Positions 6,351 to 11,216 of a stretch of DNA of 11,216 bases are shown here, one piece after another. A program made the position numbers and the translations under genes. The stretch lies in contig CAZXOP010000063.1 of assembly GCA_964642235.1 (NCBI GenBank), positions 1 to 11,216 of the forward strand, given 5' to 3'. Each line of letters starts with the position of its first letter. Within the stretch, counting starts at the first letter, position 1. The notes beneath the pieces were generated by a model. That model had not been told where the DNA came from, searched no databases, and was given only the letters and a program-made list of their open reading frames with translations. The DNA is from CAYSND01 sp964642235. GTDB lineage: Bacteria > Bacteroidota > Bacteroidia > Bacteroidales > UBA932.

Positions 6351-7388
6351 TTAGATTAAATATATATTCAATGCTTTACACTCCTCTCTCATCTCATCCG
6401 ACCATATACTTGCTTGTATCTCTCCGATATGAGCTTTGCGAAGTAAAAACATACAGAGTCGAGATTGACCGATACCTCCCCCTATTGAAAGGGGTAAAGT
6501 ATTATTTATGAGTCTTTTATGAAAATATAATTCTAAGCGATCTTCTTTCCCCTCGGCATGTAACTGCCTAAGCAAAGACTCTTTATCCACACGAATACCC
6601 ATAGAGGAGACCTCAAAAGCAATATTAAGTACCGAATTCCATAAAATAATATCACCATTGAGTCCTTGCAAACCATTTTCAGCAATTGTGGACCAATCAT
6701 CATAATCGGGAGCACGTCCATCATGCTTCTCCCCATCTCCAAGTTTACAACCTATACCAATAATAAACACAGCTTTATACTTTCTTGCTATTTCTGTTTC
6801 GCGCTCTTTAGGTGTTTTATCGGGATAGAGTTGACGCAACTCCTCAGCATGTATAAAAGTAATCTCTTCGGGCAATATGGGTCTAATATCATGAAAGGTC
6901 TCTGATACCAAGTATTCTGTTCGTAGCATGGCAGCATAAATACGCCTTACTATTGTTTTTAGATAATCCACATTTCGTTCCTCAGCACTCATCACTCTCT
7001 CCCAATCCCATTGATCTACATAAAGTGAGTGTATATTTCCCAACTCTTCGTCTGCACGAATAGCATTCATATCTGTATAAATCCCGTAGCCGTTTTCAAT
7101 TTCGTAATCTGCTAAAGTAACCCTTTTCCATTTTGCAAGAGAATGTACCACCTCTGCTCGCATATCGACCATATCCTTTATCGGGAAATTGACAGCACGC
7201 TCTGTTCCATTTAAGTCATCATTAAGACCTGTACCCTGAAGGACAAAAAGTGGGGCAGTAACTCGGCGCAAACGTAATTCAGCAGAAAGGTTAGACTGAA
7301 AAAACTCTTTAATCTTAGCAATACCTAACTCTGTTTGTTGCATATTAAGTATTGGCAGATAATTCTGTGGACGGAGCAAATAACCCAT
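6351..7388 (-). CDS. asnA: Aspartate-ammonia ligase (asparagine synthetase A)
   Basis: AsnA makes asparagine from aspartate, ATP and ammonia in the cytoplasm, releasing AMP and pyrophosphate. The 345-residue length is close to the roughly 330 of the E. coli enzyme. The whole sequence reads as AsnA: FVLQGTGLNDDLNGTERAV (48-66), IHSLYVDQWDWE (119-130), GRAPDYDDW (224-232) and the C-terminal SIGGGIGQSRLCM (301-313). The fold is that of class II aminoacyl-tRNA synthetases, and the last block corresponds to their motif 3 with its ATP-binding arginine. The gene starts 12 nt after the stop of the deoxyhypusine-synthase-like gene, so the two probably share a transcript. No clear terminator follows; the next 300 nt hold the repeats described separately. 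Identification is secure. Confidence 0.96.
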   Translation of the reverse strand: MGYLLRPQNYLPILNMQQTELGIAKIKEFFQSNLSAELRLRRVTAPLFVLQGTGLNDDLNGTERAVNFPIKDMVDMRAEVVHSLAKWKRVTLADYEIENGYGIYTDMNAIRADEELGNIHSLYVDQWDWERVMSAEERNVDYLKTIVRRIYAAMLRTEYLVSETFHDIRPILPEEITFIHAEELRQLYPDKTPKERETEIARKYKAVFIIGIGCKLGDGEKHDGRAPDYDDWSTIAENGLQGLNGDIILWNSVLNIAFEVSSMGIRVDKESLLRQLHAEGKEDRLELYFHKRLINNTLPLSIGGGIGQSRLCMFLLRKAHIGEIQASIWSDEMREECKALNIYLI

Positions 7389-7400
7389 TATTCTATTTTA

Positions 7401-8381
7401 TTACCACCCAAGTATATAAGCGAAAATAAGTGGTGCCACGATGGTGGCATCTGACTCAACTATGAACTTAGGGGTATCAATGGCAAGTTTGCCCCAGGTG
7501 ATTTTTTCATTGGGAACTGCACCTGAATATGAACCGTAAGAGGTGGTGGAATCGGAGATTTGGCAGAAATATTTCCAGAGGGGAACATCGTGCCACTCAA
7601 GGTCTTGTGCCATCATTGGTACTACACAGATAGGGAAGTCCCCTGCTGTACCACCGCCGATTTGGAAGAAGCCAACCCCTTCCCCACCGGAGTTTTCACG
7701 ATACCACTCAGTTAAGAAAATCATTGTCTCGATACCATTCTTAATCATTGATTTAGAGGCATCAAACTCCCCTCTTATGCAGTGTGCGGTGTAGATATTT
7801 GCAGTGGTGCAATCTTCCCAAGCAGGAACCAAAATAGGGATATTCTTTTCGCAAGCAGCAAGTACCCAACTATCCTTAGGATCTATTTCATAATATTGTT
7901 CTAAAACACCGCTCCTTAGAAGCTTATAAATAACCTCCCAAGGGAAGAGCCTTTCCCCTGTGGCTTTCATCTCGTTCCAAACATCCACAAGGTGGCGTTC
8001 AAGTCTCCTGAAAGCCTCCTCTTCAGGGATACAGGTATCGGTAACGCGGTTAAGATGACGCTCAAGCAACTCCTGTTCCTGTTGGGGAGTTAAGTCTCTG
8101 TAGTTTGGCACCCTGATATAGTGTGAGTGTGCCACAAGATTCATAATATCCTCTTCCAGATTATTAGCTGAACAAGAGACAATATGGATTTTATCCTGAC
8201 GAATCATCTCAGCAAGTGAAAGTCCAAGTTCGGCAGTACTCATAGCTCCTGCCATAGCCAACATCATCTTACCCCCTTTATTTATGAGTTCCTCATAACT
8301 TTTAGCTGCATCAACTAATGAAGCAGAGTTAAAGTGACGGTAATGATGGGTGATAAAATTAGAAACAGCTCCTTTTTTCAT
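7401..8381 (-). CDS. Deoxyhypusine synthase family protein
   Basis: This 326-residue protein belongs to the deoxyhypusine synthase family, NAD-dependent enzymes that transfer the aminobutyl group of spermidine. Visible family features are MLAMAGAMSTAELG (40-53, nucleotide-binding region), CSANNLEEDI (70-79), QIGGGTAGDF in the second half and STTSYGSYSGAVP (278-290). The motif EKITWGKL (292-299) matches the eukaryotic active-site EAVSWGKI, so the catalytic lysine is kept (K298). Bacteria have no eIF5A to modify, so the substrate must differ. Bacterial relatives have been linked to polyamine chemistry such as homospermidine formation, but the reaction here is not known from sequence. It precedes asnA by 12 nt and is divergent from lysA. 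The start at 8381 gives a normal N-terminus. Confidence 0.9.
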   Translation of the reverse strand: MKKGAVSNFITHHYRHFNSASLVDAAKSYEELINKGGKMMLAMAGAMSTAELGLSLAEMIRQDKIHIVSCSANNLEEDIMNLVAHSHYIRVPNYRDLTPQQEQELLERHLNRVTDTCIPEEEAFRRLERHLVDVWNEMKATGERLFPWEVIYKLLRSGVLEQYYEIDPKDSWVLAACEKNIPILVPAWEDCTTANIYTAHCIRGEFDASKSMIKNGIETMIFLTEWYRENSGGEGVGFFQIGGGTAGDFPICVVPMMAQDLEWHDVPLWKYFCQISDSTTSYGSYSGAVPNEKITWGKLAIDTPKFIVESDATIVAPLIFAYILGW

Positions 8382-8411
8382 TTTATTATCTTTATTATAT
8401 TTTTAAGCAGT

Positions 8412-8420
8412 GCAAAATTA
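8412..8420 (-). promoter_or_regulatory. -7 box for the deoxyhypusine-synthase-like/asnA operon
   Basis: On the minus strand TAATTTTGC fits the Bacteroidota -7 consensus TAnnTTTGY exactly and lies 30 nt upstream of the ATG at 8381. No TTTG is seen about 19 nt upstream, so the -33 part is weak. It is the mirror image of the lysA box at 8432-8440. Confidence 0.45.
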
Positions 8421-8431
8421 CCAAAATTTCT

Positions 8432-8440
8432 TAATTTTGC
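8432..8440 (+). promoter_or_regulatory. -7 box for the lysA-ffh-folD cluster
   Basis: TAATTTTGC matches the Bacteroidota -7 consensus TAnnTTTGY and lies 19 nt before the lysA ATG, predicting a leader of only about 12 nt. A TTTG at -33 is missing. With 8412-8420 it forms a perfect 9-bp inverted repeat with an 11-nt spacer, so the two divergent promoters would overlap. Confidence 0.45.
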
Positions 8441-8459
8441 CACTTTAAAACGCTATCTT

Positions 8460-9620
8460 ATGTTTTCCGAAGAAATTTTAAGGTCTTTCAGCTCCATTGA
8501 AACTCCTTTTTATTATTACGACAACTCTCTTTTAAGGGAGACTCTCTCTCTGTACACTAAATTTATAAATAAATATGGGTACAGTGCTCATTATGCATTA
8601 AAGGCAAATGCCGAGCCTGAAATACTTAATGAGATAAGGGGTGCGGGGTTGGGAGCAGATTGCGTAAGTGGAAATGAGGTGGCTCTTGCATTAAAATCCG
8701 GTTTTACCCCCGATAAAGTTGTTTTTGCAGGGGTTGGGAAGTCGGATAAAGAGATAAAAACAGCACTTGAGGGGGGGATATTTTGTTTTAATTGTGAATC
8801 GATTCCTGAGATTAAAATCATAAATGAGTTGGCAGGGGCAATGGGGAGAAAGGCGAAGATAGCAATAAGGGTTAATCCCGATATAGATGCACATACCCAT
8901 AAATATATAAGCACCGGAAGAAAACAAGATAAGTTTGGGATTTCTCCATGGATGTTTGAGGAGGTTCTGTCAGTGTTCAAAAATAGTCCTAATTTGGAAT
9001 TTATAGGACTTCACTTCCACATTGGTTCTCAGATACTTGAATTGGATATTTTTAGGATTTTGTGCAATAGAATAGAGGAGATACAGCAGTGGTTCTTGGA
9101 GAGAGGGGTGTTTATAGAGAACCTTAACCTCGGAGGGGGGCTTGGAATTGATTATAAAGCACCTGACGCTAACCCTATTGCAGATTTTGAACAATACTTC
9201 TCCATTATCCACTCTAACCTTAAAGTTCGTCCGGGGCAGAGAGTTCATTTCGAGCCGGGAAGGGCAATAGTAGGACAATGTGGTTCTTTAATCTCCCGTG
9301 TGCTCTATATAAAAGAGGGGAAGGGGGTAAAGTTTGCAATCCTCGATGCAGGGATGAACGATTTAATCCGTCCTGCACTTTATCAGGCTCTGCACAAGTT
9401 AGATAACCTCTCCTCAGATGGACGTCCTCTCTATTATGATGTTGTGGGTCCAGTTTGTGAATCGAGTGACAGGTGGGGGAAGAGGGTGCTGCTTAACAAG
9501 ATGGAGAGAGGAGATTTAATTGCAATTCGCTCCGCAGGAGCCTACGGGCAGGTTATGGGGATGAAATATAACCAAAGAGATTTAGCGAAAGCTTATTACA
9601 GTGATAATTTATTGAGATAA
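8460..9620 (+). CDS. lysA: Diaminopimelate decarboxylase
   Basis: LysA decarboxylates meso-diaminopimelate to lysine, the last step of lysine synthesis, using pyridoxal phosphate. From the ATG at 8460 the protein has 386 residues. It is a fold-type III alanine-racemase-like barrel plus C-terminal beta domain. HYALKAN (44-50) holds the cofactor lysine K48, and GLHFHIGSQI (183-192) and NLGGGLGIDY (223-232) bind cofactor phosphate. FEPGRAIVGQCG (264-275) contacts substrate, VCESSDRWGK (332-341) carries the active-site Cys, and GAYGQVMGMKYN (360-371) follows. These favour diaminopimelate decarboxylase over the related carboxynorspermidine or arginine decarboxylases. The frame is open back to 8334, but those 42 extra residues would overlap the divergent gene's coding DNA and its promoter and are not family-like, so 8460 is chosen. 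ffh begins 4 nt downstream. Confidence 0.95.
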   Translation: MFSEEILRSFSSIETPFYYYDNSLLRETLSLYTKFINKYGYSAHYALKANAEPEILNEIRGAGLGADCVSGNEVALALKSGFTPDKVVFAGVGKSDKEIKTALEGGIFCFNCESIPEIKIINELAGAMGRKAKIAIRVNPDIDAHTHKYISTGRKQDKFGISPWMFEEVLSVFKNSPNLEFIGLHFHIGSQILELDIFRILCNRIEEIQQWFLERGVFIENLNLGGGLGIDYKAPDANPIADFEQYFSIIHSNLKVRPGQRVHFEPGRAIVGQCGSLISRVLYIKEGKGVKFAILDAGMNDLIRPALYQALHKLDNLSSDGRPLYYDVVGPVCESSDRWGKRVLLNKMERGDLIAIRSAGAYGQVMGMKYNQRDLAKAYYSDNLLR

Positions 9621-9624
9621 AATT

Positions 9625-10965
9625 ATGTTTGAAAATCTAAGTGACAAATTAGAAAAATCGTTTAAGATACTTAAAGGGCAAGGCAAAATTACTGAAATAA
9701 ATGTTGCCGAGACGATGAAAGAGGTTCGAAGAGCCCTCTTAGACGCTGACGTAAGTTATAAAATAGCCAAAACTTTCTGTGATGATGTGAAGCAGAAGGC
9801 ACTTGGACAAGATGTCTTAAAGGCTGTTCGTCCTGATCAGATGATGATTAAGATAGTTCACGACGAACTGACTGCTCTGATGGGGAGCGAAGCTACAGAT
9901 ATTAAGGTTAAGGGGGATCCGGGAATAGTCCTTGTTTCAGGGCTGCAAGGGTCAGGAAAGACCACTTTCTGCGGAAAATTGGCATTAAATAGTAGAACTA
10001 AACGTGGTATGAAAGTTCTGCTTGTGGCAGGTGACGTTTACCGTCCTGCGGCCATTGAGCAGCTTAAGATATTGGGAGAGCAGATTCAAGTCCCCGTTTA
10101 TACTGAAGAGGGGAGCAAAGAGCCTGTTAAAATCGCAAAGAATGCGATTGCCAAAGCACGCCAGGAGGGGTATTCGCTGGTAATTATAGATACTGCAGGG
10201 CGTTTGGCTATTGATGAGCAGATGATGGATGAGATATCTGCTATTAAAAAGTCAGTTAACCCAACAGAGACCCTCTTCGTGGTGGATGCCATGACAGGGC
10301 AGGATGCAGTGGAGACTGCAAAGAAATTTAATGAAAGGCTCGACTTCGACGGAGTGGTATTGACCAAAATGGATGGAGATACAAGAGGTGGTGCTGCCCT
10401 CTCCATTAAAGCCGTTGTAAATAAACCTATTAAATTTATTAGTTCCGGTGAAAAGATGGAGGCTCTTGATGTCTTCCATCCTAAACGTATAGCTGACAGA
10501 ATCTTAGGGATGGGTGACGTGGTAACTCTCGTTGAGAAGGCACAGGAGCAGTTTGATGAGGAGGAGGCAAGAAAATTACATAAGAAACTTGCAAAGGATC
10601 AGTTTACCTTGAGCGATTTCTATAAACAGATTCAGCAGATAAAAAAGATGGGGAATATCAAAGATTTGGCTTCGATGATCCCCGGTATGGGTAAAGCCCT
10701 CAAAGATGTCGAGATGGATAATAACTCTTTTAAAGGAGTCGAGGCAATAATAATGTCTATGACACTTGAAGAGAGGGAGGATCCTTCGATTATTAACGGA
10801 AGCCGCAGAAGAAGGATTGCTGCGGGGAGCGGTACCACTGTGGCTGATGTAAACAGGCTACTAAAACAGTTTGAAGATACAAGAAAAGTAATGAAGAATG
10901 TTGCCGGGGGCGGTATGCGTAATGCCATGCAGCAGGCTCGGTCACTAAAAAAGAAAAGGAGATAA
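9625..10965 (+). CDS. ffh: Signal recognition particle protein Ffh (SRP54)
   Basis: Ffh binds signal sequences emerging from the ribosome and, with its RNA and the receptor FtsY, delivers membrane and secreted proteins to the inner membrane. The 446-residue protein is full length. It has an N-terminal helical bundle (1-88) with EVRRALLDADV (33-43). The GTPase domain has GLQGSGKT (106-113), DVYRPAA (137-143), DTAGR (189-193) and TKMDGDTRGGAAL (247-259). A C-terminal M domain starts near 325, with the SRP-RNA-binding segment NGSRRRRIAAGSG (391-403) and a final basic tail KKKRR. Nothing is missing. It sits 4 nt after lysA and 1 nt before folD, a compact arrangement with no internal terminator. 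There is no SRP RNA gene in the window. Confidence 0.98.
   Translation: MFENLSDKLEKSFKILKGQGKITEINVAETMKEVRRALLDADVSYKIAKTFCDDVKQKALGQDVLKAVRPDQMMIKIVHDELTALMGSEATDIKVKGDPGIVLVSGLQGSGKTTFCGKLALNSRTKRGMKVLLVAGDVYRPAAIEQLKILGEQIQVPVYTEEGSKEPVKIAKNAIAKARQEGYSLVIIDTAGRLAIDEQMMDEISAIKKSVNPTETLFVVDAMTGQDAVETAKKFNERLDFDGVVLTKMDGDTRGGAALSIKAVVNKPIKFISSGEKMEALDVFHPKRIADRILGMGDVVTLVEKAQEQFDEEEARKLHKKLAKDQFTLSDFYKQIQQIKKMGNIKDLASMIPGMGKALKDVEMDNNSFKGVEAIIMSMTLEEREDPSIINGSRRRRIAAGSGTTVADVNRLLKQFEDTRKVMKNVAGGGMRNAMQQARSLKKKRR
10956..10961 (+). promoter_or_regulatory. Strong Shine-Dalgarno sequence for folD
   Basis: AAGGAG lies 5 nt before the folD ATG, inside the last codons of ffh. Most starts in this window lack such a sequence. 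It may arise by chance because the bases also encode the Lys/Arg end of Ffh, but it supports the ATG at 10967. Confidence 0.5.
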
Positions 10966-10966
10966 T

Positions 10967-11216
10967 ATGATTTTATTAGATGGAAAAGCTACCGCAGATA
11001 CTATTTTAAATCAGATTGCGGAACAGGTAAAAGAGATTTTGAATAAAGGGGGGAGAAGACCACACCTCGTGGCAATACTTGTGGGTGAAAACGGAGCAAG
11101 TAAAACTTATGTTGCCAATAAAGAGCGTTCTTGTGAAAAAGTAGGTTTCCGTTCCACTATTTTAAGATTCGAGGAGTCTATTACTGAAGAGGCACTTCTT
11201 AAAGAGATAGAGAAGC
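10967..11216 (+). CDS. folD: FolD bifunctional methylenetetrahydrofolate dehydrogenase/cyclohydrolase, partial
   Basis: The first 83 residues of an open frame run off the right edge. FolD interconverts methylene-, methenyl- and formyl-tetrahydrofolate in the cytoplasm, feeding purine and formyl-Met-tRNA synthesis. The start MILLDGKATADTI and the segment LVAILVGENGASKTYVANKE (34-53) are typical. Y48 and K52 fit the YxxxK catalytic pair of the family, with C56 and G60 in the following helix as usual. The NADP-binding second half is outside the window. The ATG lies one base after the ffh stop and has a good AAGGAG in front of it, so it is very likely co-transcribed with lysA and ffh. Confidence 0.95.
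   Translation, partial: MILLDGKATADTILNQIAEQVKEILNKGGRRPHLVAILVGENGASKTYVANKERSCEKVGFRSTILRFEESITEEALLKEIEK

Noticed and set aside
6666..6905. Plus-strand open frame inside asnA
   Set aside because: It lies wholly antisense to asnA with no family features; a shadow of a strongly conserved gene.
8591..9278. Several minus-strand open frames opposite lysA
   Set aside because: They overlap a full-length LysA with all catalytic motifs and have no recognisable content.
10098..10928. Minus-strand open frames opposite ffh
   Set aside because: They are antisense to intact Ffh GTPase and M domains, and arise from its codon use.

Overview
The window looks like chromosomal DNA of a low-GC member of the Bacteroidota, probably Bacteroidales. 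The clues are an outer-membrane beta-barrel receptor with an N-terminal carboxypeptidase-regulatory-like domain, promoter boxes of the Bacteroidota type (TAnnTTTGC with an upstream TTTG), few Shine-Dalgarno sequences, and a deoxyhypusine-synthase-family gene. Genus cannot be told from the sequence alone.

Layout: everything from position 1 to 8381 is read leftwards (minus strand) and everything from 8460 to the right edge is read rightwards. In transcription order the minus-strand genes form three groups. (1) A deoxyhypusine-synthase-like gene (8381-7401) is followed after 12 nt by asnA, ammonia-dependent asparagine synthetase (7388-6351). (2) After a gene-free stretch of about 390 nt comes a tight operon: ABC ATPase (5959-5132), ABC membrane protein (5132-4341) and a short YtrA-type GntR regulator (4341-3973), joined by TAATG stop/start overlaps. 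A large outer-membrane beta-barrel protein (3929-1458) follows after 43 nt, then a hairpin terminator at 1382-1414. (3) A Tat-signal DUF362 protein (1322-384) is followed after 3 nt by a membrane 4Fe-4S protein that runs off the left edge. On the plus strand, lysA (8460-9620), ffh (9625-10965) and folD (10967 to the right edge) are packed with 4 nt and 1 nt gaps.

How the genes work together: the clearest regulatory logic is in group 2. A Bacteroidota-type promoter (6006-6037) is followed directly by a 22-nt imperfect palindrome built on a tandem ATTAGTAC repeat (5983-6004). It covers the expected transcription start and is the natural operator for the GntR protein encoded third in the operon. 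The operon would then be an autoregulated ABC-transporter unit with an attached outer-membrane barrel, possibly acting on both membranes. The plus-strand cluster is housekeeping: lysine/peptidoglycan precursor synthesis, signal recognition particle and one-carbon folate metabolism. Group 1 combines asparagine synthesis with a probable polyamine-related enzyme. Group 3 is a redox-flavoured pair of unknown function.

No phage, CRISPR, tRNA/rRNA or intact insertion sequence was seen. The least explained DNA is 6050-6350. It holds a long imperfect inverted repeat (6102-6183) and a locally GC-rich segment with a perfect 8-bp hairpin, a 14-nt direct repeat and flanking 9-bp inverted repeats (6201-6349). 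It resembles a short interspersed repeat or a MITE-like remnant. I found no convincing new multi-gene system. The best leads are the transporter/barrel operon, the bacterial deoxyhypusine-synthase homologue and the intergenic repeat block.
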